Source: Discostella pseudostelligera (lineage: Eukaryota; Bacillariophyta; Thalassiosirophyceae; Thalassiosirales; Thalassiosiraceae). From it: DNA of 28,737 nt. The position numbers and the translations under genes were made by a program. Location of the stretch: contig JALLBK010000417.1 in NCBI GenBank assembly GCA_036940085.1, forward strand, positions 1-28,737, written 5' to 3'. The notes below the pieces were generated by a model that saw nothing but the letters and a program-made list of their open reading frames with translations, was not told where the DNA came from and searched no databases. Shown here one piece after another: positions 21,565 to 28,737 of the stretch. How positions within the stretch are numbered: the stretch's first letter is position 1; the number at the start of each line of letters is the position of its first letter.

Positions 21565-22596
21565 ATGTGTACTACTTTGCATGAAATTCGCTCACAATAT
21601 TTATTGTCACTCAGCAGGATGATGACTCCCATTACTGTCGATGGCCATGGTGGTGACGCAGACCTGGATTCATCTTCAAATGACGTAATAGCTAAAATAA
21701 AGCAACAAAGGAAAGAGGATGGTAGACGACGGGCTCTCGATATTGCAATGGCGAAGCAGAAAATGTCCAACAATGATAGTGGAGGAAGTCAGAACGGTAC
21801 GGATGTGAAAAATTCACGGCACGGTGCAAGGAATCAACATCGTCACAAGCATTTTGCTCGTTGGATTCTAGATAGATTTCCGCATGTTCTTGAGGATTGT
21901 ACTAGCAAAGTTGGCGACATTCGGAATGAGGCAGAAGACGCTGCAACTGAAAAACCTTTACAATTGCATATCCTAGACGTTGCCGGTGGCAAGGGTGAAC
22001 TGTCTGCTCGTTTATCTCTCTGTCACTCCATCCGTGTGGTTATGATTGATCCGCGATCTGTTGATATTGAATCTGTGTATATGAATAGTGTCGTACCAAA
22101 GCTTCCAAAGAAATGGCAACAATCCATCAAGGAACGATTGAATGAATCACCATCATTTGTCCAAGATGAACTGGAGAAACGCTTCATTCAATTGGTAATG
22201 CCATTTCCATCGCCGTCTTGCATGGAGACAAGTACCAATCAACTGGAACCTTGTTTTCAAGATGAGAGATTGGATGCATCGGTACGAAATTCATCATTAA
22301 TTATTGGGCTGCATGCTGATGGTGCCACGGAAGCGATTGTCGACGCTGCCCTCCTTTATCAAAAACCATTCGTCGTGGTACCCTGCTGTGTCTTTCCAAA
22401 TCTTTTTTCGGAGCGATATATCAATGTACCTAAAGAGGAGAACGCAAATGAAAGTAATGACAACAATTCAAAGCGCATTCCTGTGCGATCTCATGATCAA
22501 TTTTGCACGTATCTGTTGGCAAAAGATTCTCGTTTCGTTATGGAAATTTTGCCATTTGAAGGAAGGAATGTTGCGATTTGGTGGGACGGAAAATAA
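21565..22596 (+). CDS. Uncharacterised SAM-dependent methyltransferase-like protein
   Basis: An open frame of 343 residues. The true start is uncertain: the ATGs at 21619/21622 come directly after TTATTGTCACTCAGCAG, which looks like a 3' splice site, so the gene may have an upstream exon. The first ~90 residues are charged and variable. The conserved part begins at HKHFARWILDRFP and has a Rossmann motif I, HILDVAGGKGELSARL, then VVMIDPRS. Farther on are LIIGLHADGATEAIVDAAL, KPFVVVPCCVFPNLF, the block SHDQFCTYLLAK, and a C-terminal FEGRNVAIWW. The GLHADGATE...VVPCC order recalls methyltransferase-fold proteins in which a PCC-type loop follows strand 4-5, such as tRNA-modifying TRM13-like proteins, but I cannot assign an orthologue. 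It converges on the transporter gene ending at 22730. Confidence 0.75.
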   Translation: MCTTLHEIRSQYLLSLSRMMTPITVDGHGGDADLDSSSNDVIAKIKQQRKEDGRRRALDIAMAKQKMSNNDSGGSQNGTDVKNSRHGARNQHRHKHFARWILDRFPHVLEDCTSKVGDIRNEAEDAATEKPLQLHILDVAGGKGELSARLSLCHSIRVVMIDPRSVDIESVYMNSVVPKLPKKWQQSIKERLNESPSFVQDELEKRFIQLVMPFPSPSCMETSTNQLEPCFQDERLDASVRNSSLIIGLHADGATEAIVDAALLYQKPFVVVPCCVFPNLFSERYINVPKEENANESNDNNSKRIPVRSHDQFCTYLLAKDSRFVMEILPFEGRNVAIWWDGK

Positions 22597-22729
22597 TCTC
22601 TAGTATGTAATCTCTCTGATGAACTGTACATTAGACGAAAATTGGTTCGACATATTTAAGGATAAATAACATATCTACAATAACACCGGTTTGAATTGAG
22701 CACTGCCTATTAGTTTGAACATTGGCATA

Positions 22730-24937
22730 TTACGTATCAATGTGCTCATGCCACTCCTGAACAAGCTCAATCTCCTTCTCACTCTTCTCTCCCATTCCTT
22801 CCCATTTGATAAGCTGCCTACCTTCCGACTTCCGCTTGATACGATAGCACACTGCCGCAACGACCACCACTAGCCCAAAGAAGCCCGTCGATGTAACCTT
22901 GTGCTGGTACAGGCTAACCGAAAGTGCAATGCTAATCAACACCCGCGTCGTCATAATGATAGCAAATACGACGGCTCCAAAATTCTTAATCGTATAGAAG
23001 ATGAAGAGCTGTCCGACAGTCGAGCAGATCGAGAAAATGAAGAAGTGGAACTGAATCTCTGAATGGCGCCGGATGAATGCAAATGCCGGCCAGAGCATGC
23101 CATCATGAAGTAACGTAATAAGTGATAGTGCCGTGGAGAAGGCGGAGGTAGCGAACATGAGCTCAATCATCGAGAGGTCGCGGTGTCTCTTGAACATGCG
23201 ACTTTGCCACTGTGGATGACAAGATAATAGGAAAAGGGAAGCATGGTTCAGCAAAGAATAGAAAGACGATATTATCGAGGATTGCATACTCCAATCAAAA
23301 ACAGCACATACCTGACTAGTAAAACTATCGAAGAACAAAAAGAAGAGCAAGAGCATAACGCCTGTCCATTTCGCACTCGACTGCTCTCCATACACATCAA
23401 AGTCAAATGTCAATTCATCCGTAGACGTCATGAACATGGCAATGCCAATGCCGATGAAAATTGCCACGATGTAGTCATATTGAGGATCTGCCCGTCAACG
23501 AAATAAATGAAAGGAATTGAGTAATGAGATGTATCGATGAATAACAGCATGTCCAGCTCACTTCACATGTACTCGTTTCACACACTCACACGAATAATTA
23601 CCCAACAATTTCCCCATCAGCATGACCGGAGCCAATTTGAACGATTTGAACAACGTCACTGCCGGAAAGGAGACATATCGCAACGCTTCATACTGACACC
23701 AACTACTCAACAAGTTCGATATCGACGGCAAGCAATAATCGTAGATTACCGTACTACGCGACCGTCGGGGCTTAAAGTAGAAGAGGAGCATTCCCGACAT
23801 GATGAGTGTCCAGAATCGATTGGTAAATACGAGTGCATAGGAGTAGGTGAAATATTCTCCAGTAAGACGTGGATAACGACGGGTGAGCATTCGTTCCTAC
23901 AAAAAAAGGGAGAAGATATTGAGGTATGTCAAGAGAGTGAAGGGAAAATAGATCAGGATTTTGTTACGAGACGTTAAAAGGGGAAGGACGACGTAGTAGA
24001 TTTACATTTCCAAAACAACATTTCATTTCTTACCTGCAACAAACCCCAAGAAACAAATGTCAAATTCAACATAATGGCACAAATCGCCAAATTGGTATAC
24101 ACACTCTCCCTTGACTTCTTTTTATTTTCATCCATGAGTTCATTCAAGAAGGAGGAGGAGTTGTTCCGATCATCACGCATGAAGAGGCGTGATCCTGCCC
24201 TTGGCCCTACTGGTGACGAAGGCGTAGATGTCGATGAGCGATTTATGAGCAGACCAGAAACTTCGTCTTCATCATCATCATCGTCTACTTCTTCGACTAC
24301 CGAATCAAGATGACCCGCGCCGATTCGTCTCCCCTCCACATCCTCCTCCTCCTCATCGTCATCATCTTCAAAATCAAACCCCTCCTCCTCACGAACTGAA
24401 TCCATTCGACGAGCATTGTTACCACCACCNGTCATCATCTTCAAAATCAAACCCCTCCTCCTCACGAACTGAATCCATTCGACGAGCATTGTTACCACCA
24501 CCCCTAGCAGCGCCAATAGGCTCCCGTGGTTCCAAACAACTTGGGAAATAAATCTGTGCCACGAGGGTAACAATGACAACCATGGCGGTATACAATAAGA
24601 AATTTGTTGATAATGATAATAATTCTGATTCGGCGGTGGGTGATAATAGTGGACGGCTGGTGTTGATGAATTGAGAAGACGATGATGCGGTGTAGGATGA
24701 GGAGGTGTAGGGTGATGATTCGTCGGGGGAGAGTGCACCGTAAGGTGATGACGATGAAGATGATGACGGTACTACGAGTCGATCATGATCATGGCTGATA
24801 TTTTCAAGATCGGCAAAGTCATCATCTTCGTTATTGCCTCCACCAACAGCTCCACTACCACTGCTGACTTCTGTCAGATAACGAACAATGGCATGGGAGC
24901 CTTGGGCCAATGAGATGAAATCCATGATGACAGACAA
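22730..24937 (-). CDS. SLC35B-type nucleotide-sugar / PAPS transporter, 4 exons, exon 1 broken by an assembly duplication
   Basis: Minus-strand exons: 24937-24034, 23896-23602, 23487-23312, 23209-22730 (introns 137, 114 and 102 nt). Joins match the SLC35B family: SWGLLQ|ERMLTRR, KLL|DPQYDY, DSFTSQ|WQSRMF. The C-terminal signature FYTIKNFGAVVFAIIMTTR is diagnostic, and about ten membrane segments are visible. It should exchange a nucleotide sugar or PAPS across the Golgi/ER membrane, but the substrate cannot be told. The N-terminus is unusually long: a low-complexity Ser/Asp-rich region with one early membrane segment (LLYTAMVVIVTLVAQIYF), then an acidic stretch (DDDDEEEEDVEG). As given, exon 1 is frameshifted by an exact 72-bp repeat joined through one N. 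Leaving out 73 nt makes exon 1 831 nt (277 codons) and restores a continuous frame, for about 593 residues in total. Confidence 0.9.
24358..24502. repeat. Exact 72-bp duplication around a single N (assembly gap)
   Basis: Bases 24358-24429 and 24431-24502 are identical over 72 bp and are separated by one undetermined base at 24430. It lies inside exon 1 of the transporter, where it adds 73 nt and breaks the frame. This is what results when two overlapping contig ends are placed side by side instead of merged. Confidence 0.92.
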
Positions 24938-25216
24938 TGACGACGACGATTCTTTCTCCCTCCGTATCTATTTTGCGGTGCTCTCTGCCGCTGCTCTCTG
25001 CCGATGCGCGGTGGTGAAATCTAAAATGAGTGTAGTAGTAGGCAAATGCCGATGCCGTTGTGCAAGGCTCCGTCCGACCAGTAGCAGTGTAGTACCCGAC
25101 CCCTGATAGATCCCTGTCTACGACGAAGCGGTCGTCATTGTCAGCATCAGCATTGTCATTGTTGTTGTTGCTTTTGCTGGCTGTGGTTGTTGTCGTTGCT
25201 GTCGGGCTTGGCCTTC

Positions 25217-25339
25217 TTGTTACCATTGTAACACCATGTGACCTATCAACGTACGATGTTACTCCTACATAGAACTACCGTAAGTAAGTAGTTCACCAGT
25301 TTTAGATAAAACCGTAAGATACTGTTACAATGGTTACAA
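25217..25339. repeat. Inverted repeat pair TTGTTACCATTGTAAC / GTTACAATGGTTACAA
   Basis: The 16-mer at 25217-25232 and the 16-mer at 25324-25339 are reverse complements with one mismatch, about 91 bp apart. The first arm is itself an inverted repeat, GTTAC-CATT-GTAAC. It sits in a divergent promoter region, so a paired transcription-factor site is possible. Confidence 0.5.
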
Positions 25340-25404
25340 AGGATCATTTACCCCTATCACTATCAGTGATCACCTCACAAACATAAATCAAGGCGACGAC
25401 ACGT

Positions 25405-25428
25405 GACGACGACGACGACGACGACGAC
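25405..25428 (+). repeat. (GAC)8 microsatellite
   Basis: Eight perfect GAC units follow directly on a CACGTG box, about 85 bp before the ATG at 25511. Likely noncoding 5' region. Confidence 0.85.
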
Positions 25429-25510
25429 TACCATGCATGGCATCTCGATTGCACCCATTGCACCGAATCGAAGATGAATTATCATCATAATGATATACTT
25501 ATGAATACTG

Positions 25511-27421
25511 ATGATGATGGCAGATGATGGCGATACGACCATGACAGCAACATCAAAAGAATTCGTTGGCGCATCGTCCACCGGTAGTGATGACAATCCT
25601 CCAACTATGATCATCACCCTACAAACGCCATTCCTCTATCAAAATCGTCAGACTGGCCAACCATCCACCACACCCCTCACAGCTCGTCAATTGTGTCGCA
25701 TTTTGTGCCCCGCTGGCAGTAGTGGAGCAATCTCAGCCTCAACATCATCTTCATCTATCATCACGCCTCAAACTCTATTGCTTGGCTATGATTCATCGTC
25801 ACACTGTTATGATCCCACGGGATGGCGAAATGCATCCTCCATACCAATATTGAAGGAGGCATATATGTCTTGGTACTATGAAACTAAGGAAGGTGGTGTG
25901 AAGGGACCAGTGTCGACACGTGTATTGGCCGACATTCTCCATGATGATGGAAATGGAAACAGCAATAATATTGAGAACAAAGACAATCATTGCAAAGTTG
26001 ATGTGACGACACGGGTTTTCCCATCCGACAATAATAGCAGTAGTGTTCCTGACCATGATGGAGATGCTCCTACTGCTACCGAATGGACACGTATTCAAGA
26101 CTTGCCCTACCTGCAATTGGCAATTGAGGCGTTGGCAGAAGTGATTTCAATGCCAACAACATGGCCTACCACCAGTACTAACAATGATATTGACTCGGTA
26201 CAAGTCTCCAATATGACGTATGACAACGACGATAATGGAAATAGAGCACTCGAGGACGACGATGGGCTGGCACAGAAAAAAGTTCAGGATGATCTTGAGG
26301 CCTTCTTATCATCAACTGATCATTTGGCTCCTCATGCAGCAGCAGGGGCAGCAGCTGATGAGAGCGACGACGAGGAGTATGAAAGTGATGGGGGCACGAA
26401 ATATGTTAGAGATTTGCTCACCGGCAATTGGATTCATGAGGCACTCGCACCCAAGAAGAGGGATAAAAAGAAAGAAAATCCGACAGAAGGATCATCAACA
26501 TTAGCAGCATTAGCACTACCAATAACATCCTCCTCGTCAGCTGCAACCAGTAAAAAGAGGAAGAAGAACAAGGCAAAGTTCACTGCGAAAAATGCACGGA
26601 ATTGGATCTACGTGACAGGATTACCCAACAACACCGACGAAGAGGAGGTGGCAACATACTTTTCAAAGGTGGGGATAGTCGAATTGGATCCGGAAACACA
26701 AAGACCTAAAGTCAAGCTCTATCGACATAAAGACTCTGGTGCGTTAAAAGGAGATGCATCTATTTGCTACGCACGGCCCGAGAGTGTCGAACTGGCATTA
26801 CAAATACTCGACGAGAATCTATTTCGTGATGGAGCGACCCTATCGGTCCAACGAGCCAAATTCGAGCAGCATGGATCGACATTTGATGGCAATGGTAAAA
26901 CAGCTAGTGGTGGGAGACGAATGATATCGGAGGCGAAACGGAAAGTGGCCCGAATTGCAGCCTTGCAAGCTGTTGGGTGGGATGAGGGAGAGAATGGACG
27001 TATCGCGGGTGGATTGAAGGGATTGCGTATTGTCGTCTTAATGAATTTGTTCGATCCAATGGAGCTTCAACATGATACGAATGATGAAAAACTCCAAGCG
27101 TTGGAAAGGGAGGTTCGAACCGAATGTGATGAGTGTGGAACAGTTGAAAAGATTACGGTATTCTCGAATAATCCTGCTGGTGTGATGATTGTGAAATTCG
27201 CGAATCCCACCGCTGCGAGTGAGGCTGTAACGAAATTCAATGGAATGGTTCTGCGGAATGGACGCAAGGTGGTGGCATCCTACTGGGATGGTGTGACTGA
27301 TTACACATGTCGAGATGAAGTAACAGAAGAGAAGGAGGCCGAGAAGAGATTAGATGAGTTTGGGGATTGGTTAGAGAATCAAGATCTTCCCGAAGAATTT
27401 CAGCTGAAAGTCGAGGAGTAA
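25511..27421 (+). CDS. Tat-SF1 / CUS2-like splicing factor (two RRMs, GYF-like N-terminal domain)
   Basis: A single exon of 636 residues; an in-frame stop at 25502-25504 fixes the start to the ATG triplet run at 25511. An N-terminal GYF/DUF4339-like module (SWYYETKEGGVKGPVSTRVLADIL at about 120-143, resuming near EWTRIQDLPYL at 191-201) is interrupted by an Asn/Asp-rich insert. RRM1 spans about 364-450 (NWIYVTGLPNNTDEEEV ... DASICYARPESVELAL). The second RRM, about 505-592, has the Tat-SF1-specific text VVLMNLFDPMEL, TECDECGTVEKI and SYWDGVTDY. In other eukaryotes this factor helps U2 snRNP and SF3B1 assembly on the branch site. Here the canonical Arg-x-Phe of the U2AF-homology motif appears replaced by Met-Val-Leu at 579-581. 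The long acidic linker (DESDDEEYESD) is typical. Its stop codon lies 5 bp from that of the next gene. Confidence 0.9.
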   Translation: MMMADDGDTTMTATSKEFVGASSTGSDDNPPTMIITLQTPFLYQNRQTGQPSTTPLTARQLCRILCPAGSSGAISASTSSSSIITPQTLLLGYDSSSHCYDPTGWRNASSIPILKEAYMSWYYETKEGGVKGPVSTRVLADILHDDGNGNSNNIENKDNHCKVDVTTRVFPSDNNSSSVPDHDGDAPTATEWTRIQDLPYLQLAIEALAEVISMPTTWPTTSTNNDIDSVQVSNMTYDNDDNGNRALEDDDGLAQKKVQDDLEAFLSSTDHLAPHAAAGAAADESDDEEYESDGGTKYVRDLLTGNWIHEALAPKKRDKKKENPTEGSSTLAALALPITSSSSAATSKKRKKNKAKFTAKNARNWIYVTGLPNNTDEEEVATYFSKVGIVELDPETQRPKVKLYRHKDSGALKGDASICYARPESVELALQILDENLFRDGATLSVQRAKFEQHGSTFDGNGKTASGGRRMISEAKRKVARIAALQAVGWDEGENGRIAGGLKGLRIVVLMNLFDPMELQHDTNDEKLQALEREVRTECDECGTVEKITVFSNNPAGVMIVKFANPTAASEAVTKFNGMVLRNGRKVVASYWDGVTDYTCRDEVTEEKEAEKRLDEFGDWLENQDLPEEFQLKVEE

Positions 27422-27426
27422 ATGTA

Positions 27427-28659
27427 TCATATCTTAGCATTATTATCCATCAAAGATCGAGCGGCATTTGCTATTTGATCCAACGATACTCTGCGAGCGT
27501 ATCTTGTATTCATTGTTGCCTTTCCGAGATATCTATGAGGGCTTATGGACTTATGTTTGATATCATCTTGTTTTGGTGACGAAGATTCAACTGCCTTCAC
27601 GAGCCAAATATCTACAGCCGATGTCTGATACTTTAGTGCTATTTTTGCCACTTCTTCGATTACATTTTGCAGCTTCCTTTCATTCTTTGAAATGCTTTCG
27701 TCGGCCGTCGAGGAATAATGTTCATGATCATCTGTGATTTGGATCATCGCACGAAGTAAAGTCTCCATAGCATCTTTCCTCGCTGCATTTCCAGAAGCAT
27801 CGGCTCCTCCACCCGTACAACAAACATTGCACCGGTCTATAGTTCCCCCAGGAAGACTTCGATACATTCTAACTTCCACTCCTCCATCATCAGTATCATC
27901 TCTATCATCCAATCCAATCAAGATTCCAATAACACCCAAGACACGTGCCCCCGGTCGCAATCCAATGCTGTGCATGACTTTTCCCATCTCTTTTGCCAAC
28001 TCTCGAGCGGTTATAACTTCTCCAAAAGTTATATGAGTCCAGGAGGATGCAACTCGTCGGAAGGCCGAGGCAAGTGCACGTGAATCGCCAGCCAGTCCAG
28101 AAGTGAGGAGTAGGTGTGTAGGTGATAATCGATATACTTTTGAGTTTTGCATGGGATCGTAGTCCGTGCATGTGACAAATGAAGCAGCTTCTTGTGATTG
28201 GGCTGGTGAGACGACTCTATCTGTTTCAGTGCGGTTCTCGACATCATCCTCATCAACGGGTGTGGTTGAACGCATGGAATCAATTACTACCTCAGGCACG
28301 GACAAAGATGGATCAATAATCGACCTGCAACTATTCATATATTCATCGCCATCGTGGCCGTCATGACTACCGCTGGGAAAAGCAAATATAACCACCCCTT
28401 CATACTCCACACAGACTGTCAATCCTCTCCCACGCTCTTCTGCGGCTATTAACGCATATTCCAATTGCAACAATCGCCCATCGGGGGAGAAAGTGGTTAT
28501 GCTGCGATCATATTTCTCGGCAGACGATCGGGTGCTGGGAATTCCTCGGACTCGCCGCGCAGAGAGAGACCGGGCTGCATGAGCTTGATGGTGCTGGGGA
28601 TGTCGGAGTAGAGTGATAAGGAGTAACCAGGTCAGGGTAGGAGCAGAAGCGGACGTCAT
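27427..28659 (-). CDS. Proteasome alpha-subunit-like protein with an N-terminal signal peptide
   Basis: A single exon. The frame opens at 28719 (430 aa); the ATG at 28659 (410 aa, context GACCATGAC) is preferred because it starts a signal-peptide-like sequence: MTSASAPTLTWLLLITLLRH, then QAHA|ARSLSARRVRG. The alpha-type signature KYDRSITTFSPDGRLLQLEYA follows about 50 residues in, whereas normal cytosolic alpha subunits begin within ten residues of this Tyr. The alpha fold then continues with insertions: GLTVCVEYEGVVIFAF, a ~65-residue Ser/Asp-rich insert, KVYRLSPTHLLLTSGLAGDSRALASAFRRVA, PGARVLGVIGILIGLDD and VRMYRSLPGGTIDRC. Alpha subunits form the outer rings of the 20S proteasome and have no active site. 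No assignment to alpha1-alpha7 is possible. The N-terminus suggests secretory entry and perhaps the periplastid compartment, since Ala rather than Phe follows the predicted cleavage. The family is clear; location is inferred. Confidence 0.82.
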   Translation of the reverse strand: MTSASAPTLTWLLLITLLRHPQHHQAHAARSLSARRVRGIPSTRSSAEKYDRSITTFSPDGRLLQLEYALIAAEERGRGLTVCVEYEGVVIFAFPSGSHDGHDGDEYMNSCRSIIDPSLSVPEVVIDSMRSTTPVDEDDVENRTETDRVVSPAQSQEAASFVTCTDYDPMQNSKVYRLSPTHLLLTSGLAGDSRALASAFRRVASSWTHITFGEVITARELAKEMGKVMHSIGLRPGARVLGVIGILIGLDDRDDTDDGGVEVRMYRSLPGGTIDRCNVCCTGGGADASGNAARKDAMETLLRAMIQITDDHEHYSSTADESISKNERKLQNVIEEVAKIALKYQTSAVDIWLVKAVESSSPKQDDIKHKSISPHRYLGKATMNTRYARRVSLDQIANAARSLMDNNAKI

Positions 28660-28737
28660 GGTCAGAGCACTCTTTTTTATCAATGTTACCGCTTTTTTGG
28701 GAAATGGATCGTTATGCATAATAAGCGAGCGATTTTA

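Larger units (their letters stand above)
24938..25510. promoter_or_regulatory. Divergent intergenic region between transporter and Tat-SF1-like gene
   Basis: About 570 bp between two divergent start codons. It contains a near-perfect inverted pair at 25217-25232 and 25324-25339, a CACGTG box at 25400-25405, and a (GAC)8 microsatellite at 25405-25428. Open frames here (for example minus 24855-25226) overlap the transporter's start in another frame and are simple-repeat rich. No exon is convincing. Confidence 0.4.

Noticed and set aside
24855..25226. 123-codon minus-strand frame over the transporter's start
   Set aside because: Overlaps the transporter's first codons in another frame and is mainly simple-repeat sequence.

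Overview
The window looks like nuclear DNA of a diatom, probably a centric one; the species cannot be told from sequence alone. Genes carry short spliceosomal introns (79-142 nt) with GTAAGT/GTGAGT-type donors. Several predicted proteins start with a signal peptide ending in an A|F-type junction (CLA|FAP, VDA|FSI, ALA|FSS, CLG|FSS). That is the bipartite plastid-targeting signature of algae with a complex red plastid. Others have mitochondrial-type presequences. Genes lie on both strands, are closely packed and are not in operons.

Layout: 1-2020 holds no gene I can support. Then come a small plastid-targeted protein of unknown function (+, 2021-2891, 2 exons); a plastid-targeted DUF1295/steroid 5-alpha-reductase-like membrane protein (-, 3332-4882); a mitochondrial enoyl-CoA isomerase (+, 5277-6472, 3 exons); an S1-domain RNA-binding protein (-, 6624-8405); a plastid DUF3119 membrane protein (+, 8908-9762, 3 exons, one of 29 nt); a bacterial-MaeA-type mitochondrial malic enzyme (-, 9931-12214, 4 exons), head to head with COQ5 (+, 12505-13689); a Tat-type thylakoid-lumen cysteine-rich protein (-, 13926-14462); a long pentatricopeptide-repeat protein with an in-frame TGA (-, 14695-17882); a plastid DUF3727-like protein (+, 18257-19406, 3 exons); ribosomal protein uS12/RPS23 (-, 19832-20263); a 1.3 kb stretch of uncertain content with a 31-bp-periodic repeat; a methyltransferase-like protein (+, 21565-22596); an SLC35B-type nucleotide-sugar/PAPS transporter (-, 22730-24937, 4 exons) whose first exon is broken by an assembly artefact; a Tat-SF1/CUS2-like splicing factor (+, 25511-27421); and a divergent proteasome alpha-subunit-like protein with an N-terminal signal peptide (-, 27427-28659).

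The genes do not form one pathway. Many are housekeeping genes for organelles: plastid (five proteins), mitochondrion (malic enzyme, ubiquinone synthesis, beta-oxidation, PPR), nuclear RNA processing and Golgi/ER transport. The strongest candidate for new biology is the proteasome-alpha-like protein. Its N-terminus suggests entry into the secretory route and possibly the periplastid compartment, because the residue after the predicted cleavage is not aromatic. Other points of note are the TGA inside the PPR gene, an identical 10-mer (AAATGGCGGG) in three intergenic regions, and the exact 72-bp duplication around an N, which is almost certainly an assembly error.
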